From an uncultured Psychroflexus sp. (GTDB taxonomy: Bacteria > Bacteroidota > Bacteroidia > Flavobacteriales > Flavobacteriaceae), in NCBI GenBank assembly GCA_913062845.1, contig CAJXVZ010000001.1, positions 92,645 through 156,644 on the forward strand: a stretch of DNA of 64,000 nt, in the 5' to 3' direction. A program made the translations under genes and the position numbers. The stretch's first letter is position 1. The number at the start of each line of letters is the position of its first letter. The notes under the pieces are model-generated. The model saw only the letters and a program-made list of their open reading frames with translations. It was not told the DNA's origin and ran no database searches. This document shows positions 41,486-50,347 of the stretch, in pieces.

Positions 41486-42088
41486 ATGAGCTTATTAAAA
41501 CGTCTACTTGGGATAAAGGATAATAAATCAGAACAGAAAAGTTCTGAAACAAGTAAATTTATGCCAGTAAAAAAGCCTCCGGTAGATGAGTTGTTTATGA
41601 TGAATTTTAAAAAAAACGGAGGCAAGTTTATTTACTGTGAAGACAAGGAAGAATTGCTCAGTAATTTCCAAAATATACTTGAAGAGAATGAATGGACAGG
41701 TCAGGAGTTTTACAGCCATGATATCAACAGAGATAAAACATTCTTAAAAGATTCGGGCGTTACTTTTACCACAGACAAGTCTGCAAATGTTTTAATTGGG
41801 AACTGTGAATATCTTATTGCCAATAATGGCGCTCTCCTGGTTTGCTCTAACCAAATTGGTGAAGGTAAGTTAGCTGATTTACCACACAATTTTATCATTT
41901 ATGCAACCACAAGTCAGCTTTTGGAAAGCCTTGGTGAAGGGCTACAGCTCATAAAAAAGAAATATAATACCAAAATACCTGCAAGCATAACCACACTAAA
42001 AACTTTTGAAGAAAAGTCCGATTCTGACTTTCTGAGTTATGGTAGCACACAAAAAAACTTATATTTGTTGCTCTTAGAAGATTTATAA
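41486..42088 (+). CDS. LUD domain protein (LutC/YkgG-like)
   Basis: LIGNCEYLIANNGALLVCSNQIGEGKLADLPHNFIIYA pattern; small acidic protein between ftsH and cdsA. Confidence 0.75.
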   Translation: MSLLKRLLGIKDNKSEQKSSETSKFMPVKKPPVDELFMMNFKKNGGKFIYCEDKEELLSNFQNILEENEWTGQEFYSHDINRDKTFLKDSGVTFTTDKSANVLIGNCEYLIANNGALLVCSNQIGEGKLADLPHNFIIYATTSQLLESLGEGLQLIKKKYNTKIPASITTLKTFEEKSDSDFLSYGSTQKNLYLLLLEDL

Positions 42089-42092
42089 CTTC

Positions 42093-42896
42093 ATGAATGA
42101 GCTCTTAACAAGAATTATTTCAGGAATTGTATATGCCTTAGCTATATTTTTAGCATTATGGTACGGACAATTACCAACAGTTATATTATTTGCCCTATTA
42201 GGTCTTGTTTGTTTGTACGAATTACAGAAATTACTGGACTTTAAGAATTATCTTTCTTATTTTATTTATCCCATAGCATTAGTATACTTTAACTATTTTA
42301 ATGGTCATGACATGATTGTCTTTGGCTTTATAATGATCTGTCTTTTTGTGAAACTTTTACTATTAAGAGATTTGTTTTCTTTAAAAGGCAGAAATGCATT
42401 TAAACAGAAGAAGCATATCATAACATTATTGTTTATCGTACCTTCAATGATTTTCCTGACCCTCATACCGAAATTGTATCCGGATTATGATACACACATT
42501 TTGCTCTATGTATTTATTCTGATGTGGGTAAACGACTCTTTTGCTTTTTTGTACGGAAAAAATTTTGGCAAACAAAAACTATTTGAAAAAATATCTCCCA
42601 AGAAGACTGTAGAAGGCTTCTTGGCAGGATTTATATGCACTATCATTGCTGGCGTCATAATAAGTTTTTTTCATGATAATTTAAGTATATATAATTGGAT
42701 TATCATTGGCGTAATATCGTCTGTCTTCGGTACTTTAGGTGATTTGGTTCAATCAAAATTCAAAAGAAAAGCACTTGTAAAAGACAGTGGGAATATTCTT
42801 CCCGGGCATGGTGGCGTTTTCGATCGTATGGATAGTATCATATTTTCAAGTACATTTGTATTTGGATTTTTATTTTTAATCAACCATGTTTCATAG
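42093..42896 (+). CDS. cdsA: Phosphatidate cytidylyltransferase
   Basis: Polytopic; WVNDSFAFLYGKNFGKQKLFEKISPKKTVEGFLAG; GDLVQSKFKRKALVKDSGNILPGHGGVFDRMDS. Confidence 0.95.
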   Translation: MNELLTRIISGIVYALAIFLALWYGQLPTVILFALLGLVCLYELQKLLDFKNYLSYFIYPIALVYFNYFNGHDMIVFGFIMICLFVKLLLLRDLFSLKGRNAFKQKKHIITLLFIVPSMIFLTLIPKLYPDYDTHILLYVFILMWVNDSFAFLYGKNFGKQKLFEKISPKKTVEGFLAGFICTIIAGVIISFFHDNLSIYNWIIIGVISSVFGTLGDLVQSKFKRKALVKDSGNILPGHGGVFDRMDSIIFSSTFVFGFLFLINHVS

Positions 42897-43539
42897 AGAA
42901 GGCCAACAAATTTTACTCATTGCAATCATTTTACTGATAGGAATCAACCTTTTCAGTGTAAATTTTATACAAGATCAGGTAGTACAATACATCATCTTCG
43001 GTGTGACTTTAGTCATGTTTCTGCTTGTCGCACAATTTTTCAGGAATCCAAAACGAAATTTTAAAAGAGACCCAAATATTGCATTTTCTCCAGTAGACGG
43101 AAAAGTAGTAGTGATTGAAAAAGTATTAGAGAATGAAATTCTGAAAAAAGAATGTTACCAAATTTCGGTTTTCATGTCTCCAATCAATGTCCATGTGACC
43201 AGATATCCTCTCAGTGGTGAAATTTATTATAGCAAGTACCACAAAGGAAAATACCTCGTCGCCTGGCATCCGAAATCAAGTGAAGAAAATGAAAGAACCA
43301 CAGTAGCTCTAAAAACAGAAAAGTTTGGAAATATCGCCTATCGACAGATAGCCGGAGCCGTAGCCAGGAGAATTGTAAATTACGCCCAGGAAAATGATAA
43401 AGCCATACAATGCGCTGATTCCGGGTTTATAAAATTTGGTTCACGAGTAGATATTTTCTTACCACTTGAGGCAAAAATCGAGGTTGAAGTAAACGAAGTT
43501 GTCAAAGGTGGTTTGAGTGCAATTGCTTCAATGGAATAA
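42886..43539 (+). CDS. psd: Phosphatidylserine decarboxylase family protein
   Basis: FFRNPKRNFKRDPNIAFSPVDGKVVVIEKV; ISVFMSPINVHVTRYPLSGEI; C-terminal FIKFGSRVDIFLP (Gly-Ser autocleavage site). Confidence 0.93.
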   Translation: MFHREGQQILLIAIILLIGINLFSVNFIQDQVVQYIIFGVTLVMFLLVAQFFRNPKRNFKRDPNIAFSPVDGKVVVIEKVLENEILKKECYQISVFMSPINVHVTRYPLSGEIYYSKYHKGKYLVAWHPKSSEENERTTVALKTEKFGNIAYRQIAGAVARRIVNYAQENDKAIQCADSGFIKFGSRVDIFLPLEAKIEVEVNEVVKGGLSAIASME

Positions 43540-43540
43540 A

Positions 43541-43849
43541 ATGGACCTCAACTCGCTATCAGAAGAACAATTAGATCTGGCTTTTAAAAAAGCTTATGAT
43601 GCCGTGAGTAAAACCGAATACAAATTTAAGCAGGATACACTTTTATACTTTTATGCTTATTACAAAAACACCTCTAAAGAATTCAATATAGACATTAACC
43701 AGACTGCAAATAATGGAGAACAATTGGTGAATGCCTTCAAAATGAATGCCCTATTTCAGGTGAGACATCTTAATGAAAGACAAAGCAAGATCAAATATAT
43801 TGAATTGGCCGTAAAACATATTGGTGATGATTTTTTAAAGCCATTTTAA
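43541..43849 (+). CDS. Acyl-CoA-binding protein (ACBP)
   Basis: LDLAFKKAYDAVSKTEYKFKQDTLLYFYAYYKNTSKEF; compact helical protein. ATG 43541 preferred over 43517. Confidence 0.75.
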   Translation: MDLNSLSEEQLDLAFKKAYDAVSKTEYKFKQDTLLYFYAYYKNTSKEFNIDINQTANNGEQLVNAFKMNALFQVRHLNERQSKIKYIELAVKHIGDDFLKPF

Positions 43850-44424
43850 TGAAAATTGTATTTGCAACACATAACCAAAATAAACTTAAGGAACTTCAGC
43901 AAATTATACCTGAGCACATAGAACTGGTGTCACTAACTGATATTGGCTGTGATGAAGAAATTGTTGAAGATGGAAAAACCATTGAAGAAAATGCAGCCAT
44001 AAAGGCCAGATATGTTTACGAAAAATACGGCCTGGTTTGCTTTGCCGATGATACCGGACTTTGTGTTGATGCTCTCAATGGTGAACCTGGTGTGCTTTCG
44101 GCCCGCTATGCAGGTCCTCAAAAAAATGCAAATGACAATACTCAGAAATTGCTGAACAAATTGAAAGACAAATCTTCGAGAAGTGCTTTTTTTAAAACAG
44201 TTATTGTGTACAAGTCTAAGACTACTGAGAAGTACTTCACCGGAATTTGCAAAGGTGAAATTCTGAAAGCGCCAAGTGGAAGCAAGGGCTTTGGCTATGA
44301 TCCTGTATTCAGACCATTGAATTACGAGCATAGTTTTGCAGAAATGTCATCAACTAAAAAAAACAAAATTAGCCATCGCGGACTGGCAACTCAAAAATTA
44401 CTTCAGTTCTTAAAAGGACTATGA
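43849..44424 (+). CDS. rdgB: Non-canonical purine NTP pyrophosphatase (HAM1/RdgB)
   Basis: KIVFATHNQNKLKELQQI; ENAAIKARYVYEKYGLVCFADDTGLCVDALNGEPGVLSARYAG; GSKGFGYDPVF; KNKISHRGLA. Confidence 0.96.
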   Translation: MKIVFATHNQNKLKELQQIIPEHIELVSLTDIGCDEEIVEDGKTIEENAAIKARYVYEKYGLVCFADDTGLCVDALNGEPGVLSARYAGPQKNANDNTQKLLNKLKDKSSRSAFFKTVIVYKSKTTEKYFTGICKGEILKAPSGSKGFGYDPVFRPLNYEHSFAEMSSTKKNKISHRGLATQKLLQFLKGL

Positions 44425-44742
44425 GGTTCGAAGTGTATAGTATATAGTACTTAGTAAGTAGTTTTTAGTAAGTATTAGTTGCAAGCTATAACCTTCGGCG
44501 CATTTATTACTAAGTAATAACAAGTAAAGAAAATTAGATTTCCTGAGCAGATGATAGATTTTCAAGAGCTAAAAAGCTACCCTCTAATACTATCCACTTC
44601 TCATTACTAGCTACCCGCTACAAGCTACAGACTAAAAGCTCAAGCTAAACTTAAAATTATTTAATCCATAACAAAACATTAAATAAGATTAAACAATTTA
44701 TATTTTTCGTAATTTTACGCTGAAATTTTAAAATATAAATTA

Positions 44743-45915
44743 ATGAGAGATGTTGTCATCGTAAGTGCTGCAAGAACACCGATAGGCAGTTTTTTAGGCA
44801 CTTTATCAAATATACCAGCTACTAAATTAGGTTCAATAGCCATAAAAGGTGCTTTAGAAAAGATCAATCTTGATCCTTCCATGGTACAAGAAGTTTTAAT
44901 GGGTAATGTCGTTCAAGCGAATCTGGGCCAGGCTCCTGCTCGTCAGGCTGCACTTGGTGCTGGCATTCCGGATACAGTGCCTTGCACTACAGTCAATAAA
45001 GTTTGCTCAAGCGGAATGAAAGCGGTTATGCAGGCGACGCAGGCCATTGCCCTTGGCGATCATGACATTGTAGTTGCCGGTGGCATGGAGAATATGAGTC
45101 AAATACCACATTATGTACATATGAGAAATGGTCAGAAATTTGGCCCGACTCAACTAGTTGATGGCATACAAAGAGATGGACTGGTCGATGCCTACAACCA
45201 ACAGGCCATGGGTGTTTGTGCAGACAAATGCGCTACTGACCACAATATTTCCAGAGAAGAGCAAGATAATTTTGCCGTACAATCCTACAAACGATCTGCA
45301 GAAGCATGGAAATCCGGAAGGTTCAAAGACGAAGTTGTCCCGGTTGAGGTACCACAAAGACGAGGAGAACCTTTAATATTTAGTGAAGACGAAGAGTTTA
45401 AAAATATAAAATTCGAAAAAGTAGGTAGTTTGAGACCTGCTTTTTCAAAAGAAGGTACTGCAACGGCAGCAAATTCTTCAACCATCAATGATGGTGCAGG
45501 CGCTGTGATTTTAATGAGCAAAGAAAAAGCCAGTCAATTAGGTTTAGAACCCTTGGCAACCATAAGAAGCTATGCAGATGCTGCGCAAAAACCCGAAAAC
45601 TTTACAACTGCTCCGGCCAAAGCGCTTCCTTTAGCGCTTAAAAAAGCAAAACTTGACATTAAAGACATCAATTACTTTGAATTTAATGAGGCCTTTTCAG
45701 TCGTTGGCCTGGCTAATATGAAAATACTGGGTCTTTCAGATCAGAATGTTAATGTGAATGGCGGAGCCGTTTCAATTGGTCATCCTCTGGGTTGCTCAGG
45801 CGTTAGAATTATTATAACTTTACTGCATGTTTTAAAACAAAACAATGCCAAGTATGGTGCAGCGGCTATCTGCAATGGTGGCGGCGGAGCATCAGCTATG
45901 GTATTTGAACGCTAA
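44743..45915 (+). CDS. Acetyl-CoA C-acyltransferase (thiolase)
   Basis: VVIVSAARTPIGSFLGTLS; VNKVCSSGMKAVMQATQAI; GGMENMSQIP; NVNGGAVSIGHPLGCSGVRI; CNGGGGASAMVFE. Confidence 0.97.
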   Translation: MRDVVIVSAARTPIGSFLGTLSNIPATKLGSIAIKGALEKINLDPSMVQEVLMGNVVQANLGQAPARQAALGAGIPDTVPCTTVNKVCSSGMKAVMQATQAIALGDHDIVVAGGMENMSQIPHYVHMRNGQKFGPTQLVDGIQRDGLVDAYNQQAMGVCADKCATDHNISREEQDNFAVQSYKRSAEAWKSGRFKDEVVPVEVPQRRGEPLIFSEDEEFKNIKFEKVGSLRPAFSKEGTATAANSSTINDGAGAVILMSKEKASQLGLEPLATIRSYADAAQKPENFTTAPAKALPLALKKAKLDIKDINYFEFNEAFSVVGLANMKILGLSDQNVNVNGGAVSIGHPLGCSGVRIIITLLHVLKQNNAKYGAAAICNGGGGASAMVFER

Positions 45916-45932
45916 TAAATTCAATATAATAA

Positions 45933-46685
45933 ATGACATACGGTTGTTGCCATCTCAGTCTTGTGCCAGTAAGAGAAAATGCCAGTGATAAGTCTGAGAT
46001 GGTCAGTCAGCTATTGTTTGGTGAAATCTTTGAAATACTAGAAACCAAACCAAAGTGGGTGAAAATAAAAATGGCCTTTGATGGTTATACCGGATGGATT
46101 GACGCCAAACAGTATTTGGCTATTGATGAAGAAATATTCAATAGATTTAATGAACAATTACTTCATTGTACTACGGATTTAGTTGAATATGTTCAGGATA
46201 CAGCTGGACATCTTTTACCTATTGTAATTGGGTCTTCCGCTGAAGGCATGAAACTTATGAACTTTAACACGGACGCTGTTCACAATAACGGCGAAGTGAA
46301 AAGGGAAAAGATTGTTTCTACCGCCCTACTCTACTTAAATGCGCCATACTTATGGGGTGGCAGAAGTCCATTTGGCATAGATTGCAGTGGACTTACTCAA
46401 ATGGTCTACAAAATCTGTGGCATAAAATTAATGAGAGATGCCTCTCAACAGGCTCAACAGGGCGAAAATCTAAGTTTCATAGAAGAAGCACAGCCGGGCG
46501 ATTTAGCATTCTTTGATAATTCAGATGGAGAGATCATTCACGTAGGAATTATCATGAAAAACAATTACATCATACATGCACATGGAAAAGTAAGAATAGA
46601 CCGCTTAGACCACACGGGAATTTTTAATAATGAAATAAAAAACTACAGTCACCAGTTAAGGGTTATCAAGCATATTTCAGAATGA
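45933..46685 (+). CDS. C40 family peptidase (SH3 + NlpC/P60)
   Basis: SH3-like N-terminus; YLWGGRSPFGIDCSGLTQMVYKICG; QPGDLAFFDNSDGEIIHVGIIM. Confidence 0.92.
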   Translation: MTYGCCHLSLVPVRENASDKSEMVSQLLFGEIFEILETKPKWVKIKMAFDGYTGWIDAKQYLAIDEEIFNRFNEQLLHCTTDLVEYVQDTAGHLLPIVIGSSAEGMKLMNFNTDAVHNNGEVKREKIVSTALLYLNAPYLWGGRSPFGIDCSGLTQMVYKICGIKLMRDASQQAQQGENLSFIEEAQPGDLAFFDNSDGEIIHVGIIMKNNYIIHAHGKVRIDRLDHTGIFNNEIKNYSHQLRVIKHISE

Positions 46686-47594
46686 AAATACCTCTCCGGT
46701 TTTCGCCAGCAGGACGTTATCAAAAACATTTTTAGCTTCTTCTCTAAACATTTCCAAATTCTTATATCTGGCCGAATAATGGCCTAATATCAAATGCCCT
46801 ACTTCTGCTTTTGCAGCAATGATTCCCGCCTGCTTTGCGGTTGAATGTTTTGTTTTTGCACATAAATCTTCATTGATCTCCAAAAAGGTAGATTCATGAT
46901 ATAAAGCTGTTGCACCTTTTATAATCGGAACGATATCAGGTTTAAAGGCTGTATCACTGCAAAAGGCATAGGATTTTGTTGGCTCCGGAGGAAAAGTCAG
47001 TTTGCTGTTTGGTATGATCTCACCATTTTCGAGAACAATATCTTCTCCTTTGACAATTTTTTTATAATACACCTTATCTATTGGATATTTTTCAACTTCT
47101 TCAATATTTAGCTTTCTGTCTCCAGGCTTTTCTGTGATTAAAAATCCATTAGTATAAACACGGTGATCCAGAGGTATTGTTTTCACACTAAACTTGTCGT
47201 GGTCAATGATCTGAATAGGTTCTGTACTATTGAGTTCATTCACTTCAAGCGGATAAGTCAAAAATGACTTAGAATATTTTAATTGAATGTCAATAATCTC
47301 TTTTGCGCCTACAGGAGCATAAATCTTCAGTGTATTTTTACGATTTAAAAGACTTAGTGTTGATAAAAAGCCTATTAACCCATAAAAATGATCACCGTGC
47401 AGATGAGAGATCAGGATATGCTTTATCTGATTAAATTTAATGCTGTTTTGTCTTAATCTGATTTGTGTACCTTCACCACAATCTACCAAAATAAGCTGTC
47501 CTCTGACTTCAACAACCTGAGCAGTGGGAAAGGCGTTGTTTTTGGGCGTTGCAGAATGACAACCTAAAATGGTTATTTTCAAGGGTGAACTCAT
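46677..47594 (-). CDS. rnz: Ribonuclease Z
   Basis: LILVDCGEGTQIRLRQ; HILISHLHGDHFYGLIGFLSTL; LGHYSARYK. Confidence 0.95.
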   Translation of the reverse strand: MSSPLKITILGCHSATPKNNAFPTAQVVEVRGQLILVDCGEGTQIRLRQNSIKFNQIKHILISHLHGDHFYGLIGFLSTLSLLNRKNTLKIYAPVGAKEIIDIQLKYSKSFLTYPLEVNELNSTEPIQIIDHDKFSVKTIPLDHRVYTNGFLITEKPGDRKLNIEEVEKYPIDKVYYKKIVKGEDIVLENGEIIPNSKLTFPPEPTKSYAFCSDTAFKPDIVPIIKGATALYHESTFLEINEDLCAKTKHSTAKQAGIIAAKAEVGHLILGHYSARYKNLEMFREEAKNVFDNVLLAKTGEVFSF

Positions 47595-47927
47595 CTAAAA
47601 TCCTAAATCTCGCTCTATTTCTTCCATCTGTATCATATCCTCTGCTTCCTGTAGAGTTGGGACAACTCTTAGCTCTTCGGGGACGTCATCTATCGCTATA
47701 GTGTCGTTTATAATGATAAAGGATTTATTGTTCATATAGTGTTCTAAAGACGGCTTAAGAAAGCTAAGAAGTTCATCCAGTTTTAACTCACCGTATTTTT
47801 GCAGATCAATTATCAAATTTTCATTTTCAAACTTCTTAAGCAAACTCTGTATAAATGCTGCAAAATCTTTTGGACTGTCTTTTTCATCTTTTAAGATCAG
47901 ACAGTTATCTTTTTTAATACTTTCCAT
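47595..47927 (-). CDS. Small STAS-like protein linked to rnz
   Basis: 110 aa, LIIDLQKYGELKLDELLSFLKPSLEHYMNNKSFIII pattern resembling anti-sigma-factor-antagonist folds; adjacent to rnz. Confidence 0.5.
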   Translation of the reverse strand: MESIKKDNCLILKDEKDSPKDFAAFIQSLLKKFENENLIIDLQKYGELKLDELLSFLKPSLEHYMNNKSFIIINDTIAIDDVPEELRVVPTLQEAEDMIQMEEIERDLGF

Positions 47928-47940
47928 GTTAAGGCAATTT

Positions 47941-48879
47941 TTAATTCTTGTAATGTTTCATTTTAGAAGCCAGAAGGTATAAAACAGCCATCCTTATCGC
48001 CACACCATTTTCTACCTGGTGAAGTATGATTGAATGATTTGAATCTGCTACATCACTTGAAATTTCAACCCCTCTGTTGATTGGTCCCGGATGCATAATG
48101 ACAATTTCCTTACTCAATTGATTCAACTTCTCTTTATCCAATCCATATTGCGCAACATACTCACGTGTTGAAGGAAAATATCTCGTAGACATTCTTTCAT
48201 TTTGCACCCTTAGCATATTAGCAACATCACACCACTCCAGCGCCTTTTTCAGATCAAATTCAACTTCAACGCCCAGACTTCTGATATGCTTTGGCATCAG
48301 GGTGTTTGGTCCGCAAACTTTAACCTTTGCGCCCAACTTCTGCAAACAAAAAATATTACTCAAAGCCACTCGGGAATGGAGAATATCACCGACAATTACA
48401 ATGTTTTTGCCTTTAACATCGCCTAATTTCTCGCGAATAGAATAGGCATCAAGCAAAGCCTGAGTCGGATGTTCATGAGCACCATCTCCGGCATTAACGA
48501 TTGAAGCATTCACATGTTTTGAAAGAAAAACGCCTGCCCCGGGATTCGGGTGTCTCATCACTACCATGTCGACCTTCATGGCCAGAATATTGTTGACAGT
48601 ATCAATCAGTGTTTCTCCTTTTTTAACCGATGAAGATGCAGCAGAAAAATTGACAACATCAGCACTAAGGCGTTTCTCAGCCAGTTCGAAAGATAATCTG
48701 GTTCTTGTGCTGTTTTCAAAAAAAAGATTTGCTATTGTCACATCTCTCAGCGAAGGTACTTTTTTTATAGGGCGGTTAATGACCTCTTTGAAATGGTCGG
48801 CTGTTTCGAAAATAAGCTGAATATCATCTTTGGAAATGTTTTTTATACCTAGTAAATGATTTGTACCTAGTTCACCCAT
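47941..48879 (-). CDS. pyrB: Aspartate carbamoyltransferase catalytic subunit
   Basis: LFFENSTRTRLSFELAEKRL; VVMRHPNPGAGVFLSKHVNASIVNAGDGAHEHPTQALLDAYSI; IMHPGPINRGVEI. Confidence 0.97.
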   Translation of the reverse strand: MGELGTNHLLGIKNISKDDIQLIFETADHFKEVINRPIKKVPSLRDVTIANLFFENSTRTRLSFELAEKRLSADVVNFSAASSSVKKGETLIDTVNNILAMKVDMVVMRHPNPGAGVFLSKHVNASIVNAGDGAHEHPTQALLDAYSIREKLGDVKGKNIVIVGDILHSRVALSNIFCLQKLGAKVKVCGPNTLMPKHIRSLGVEVEFDLKKALEWCDVANMLRVQNERMSTRYFPSTREYVAQYGLDKEKLNQLSKEIVIMHPGPINRGVEISSDVADSNHSIILHQVENGVAIRMAVLYLLASKMKHYKN

Positions 48880-49420
48880 TATTATCCTGAATTATATATA
48901 CTGCGTCTTCTCCATCATTTTCCTTCCATGAAACAATTACACGTTCGTCATTTATAGCGTCAACCTGTCGTCCTTTGTAGTCGGGTTGAATAGGAAGATG
49001 TCTGCTGAATCTACGGTCTATCAATGTCAATAGCTCTATCGACCGCGGACGACCAAAAGATTGAATGGCGGTGAGAGCAGACCTTATGCTGCGGCCTGTA
49101 TACAGAACATCATCCACAAGTACAACATTTTTATCTTCCACAATAAAATTAATGTCAGTCTTGTTAGCTTTCAATACTTTATTACCACGCATAAAATCAT
49201 CCCTGAAAAAAGTAATATCCAGCTTACCGAAATCCGCTTTTTTGAGCCCGTAATCTGCTGTAATCAATTTTTCTAATCTGTCGCTTAGATAAACACCTCT
49301 CGGTTGTATTCCAATAATAGCTGTATCCTTAAAATCGTCGTGTTTTTCAATGAGTTGACATGCCAGCCTGTTTAAGATGATGTTGATTTCTTCAGCATTG
49401 AGAAGTATCCTTTTACCCAT
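48872..49420 (-). CDS. pyrR: Bifunctional pyr operon regulator / uracil phosphoribosyltransferase PyrR
   Basis: IIGIQPRGVYLSDRL; NVVLVDDVLYTGRSIRSALTAI; LLTLIDRRFSRHLPIQPDYKGR. Confidence 0.96.
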   Translation of the reverse strand: MGKRILLNAEEINIILNRLACQLIEKHDDFKDTAIIGIQPRGVYLSDRLEKLITADYGLKKADFGKLDITFFRDDFMRGNKVLKANKTDINFIVEDKNVVLVDDVLYTGRSIRSALTAIQSFGRPRSIELLTLIDRRFSRHLPIQPDYKGRQVDAINDERVIVSWKENDGEDAVYIIQDNNG

Positions 49421-49554
49421 TGATTGTTTTTGTTATAACAGACACAAAAATAAAGAAATTGTTTTTAATAAGTGATGCAGTTGTATCAATATGATTATTC
49501 TTATTTGTAAAAATTAGAGCTTATCAAGAAAATACTTGAACTCATAAAATAAAA

Positions 49555-49576
49555 AACCGTCCCAAATGAGACGGTT
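49555..49576 (-). terminator. Rho-independent terminator of the FKBP gene
   Basis: Minus strand reads AACCGTC-tcatttgg-GACGGTT-TTTTATTTT. Confidence 0.85.
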
Positions 49577-49599
49577 CTGAATTATATTTTGAATATTTA

Positions 49600-50034
49600 C
49601 TATTCTTTAATTTCAACTATTTCAACTTCGAAGGTCAAATCCTGTCCTGCCAGCGGGTGATTTGCATCAACAACGATGTGATCATCATTTACTGCTGCAA
49701 CTCTTAACTGCTGTTCTCTGCCGTCTGGCGTTTTAGAGACCAAGCCCATTCCAACTTCCGGTTTAATCTCTTCAGGTAATTGTTCTTTACTTACTTTTTG
49801 GAACAAATCATCTCTCTTGTCGCCATAAGCTTTGTCTTTAGGTATGTCAATTGTCTTCTTTTCGTTAACCTTCATATCAATAATACCTTCTTCAAAACCC
49901 GGTATAAGCATACCTTGTCCAAGCGTAAATTCTAGAGGTTCACGTTCTAATGAACTGTCAAAAACCTGACCTGATTCTGTTAATTTTCCTGTGTAATGTA
50001 CTTTTACGGTGTCTTTGTCTTTTACTTGACTCAT
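49600..50034 (-). CDS. FKBP-type peptidyl-prolyl isomerase (SlyD-like)
   Basis: DTVKVHYTGKLTESGQVFDSSLEREPLEFTLGQGMLIPGFEEGIIDM; VDANHPLAGQDLTFEVEI. Confidence 0.95.
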   Translation of the reverse strand: MSQVKDKDTVKVHYTGKLTESGQVFDSSLEREPLEFTLGQGMLIPGFEEGIIDMKVNEKKTIDIPKDKAYGDKRDDLFQKVSKEQLPEEIKPEVGMGLVSKTPDGREQQLRVAAVNDDHIVVDANHPLAGQDLTFEVEIVEIKE

Positions 50035-50129
50035 AAATTAAAAATTTTTGCAAAGATACAGCTCTAAAAACACTAAGTAGGTGAAAATCAATTTAATTTG
50101 AAAATTTAAGGTTTATTTAAAACTAACTC

Positions 50130-50345
50130 TCATTTGATCTCATCTATTTCATATGATTTGATCTCCTCCAGATCTTTCAACACACTTTTTTCTGTTTTGT
50201 ATAGTTTGTCTTTACAAATCTTCAATAATTCTGAAGCCCTTTTGATCTGAGCCTCTAAATCATCAATATTAATTTCAGCATTTTCAATGTCTTCAACAAT
50301 GCTTTGAAGTTCTTGATATGCTTCAGTGTAGGTTTGCATTTTCAT
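50130..50345 (-). CDS. xseB: Exodeoxyribonuclease VII small subunit
   Basis: YTEAYQELQSIVEDIENAEINIDDLEAQIKRASELLKICKDKL; adjacent to xseA. Confidence 0.9.
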   Translation of the reverse strand: MKMQTYTEAYQELQSIVEDIENAEINIDDLEAQIKRASELLKICKDKLYKTEKSVLKDLEEIKSYEIDEIK

Positions 50346-50347
50346 AA

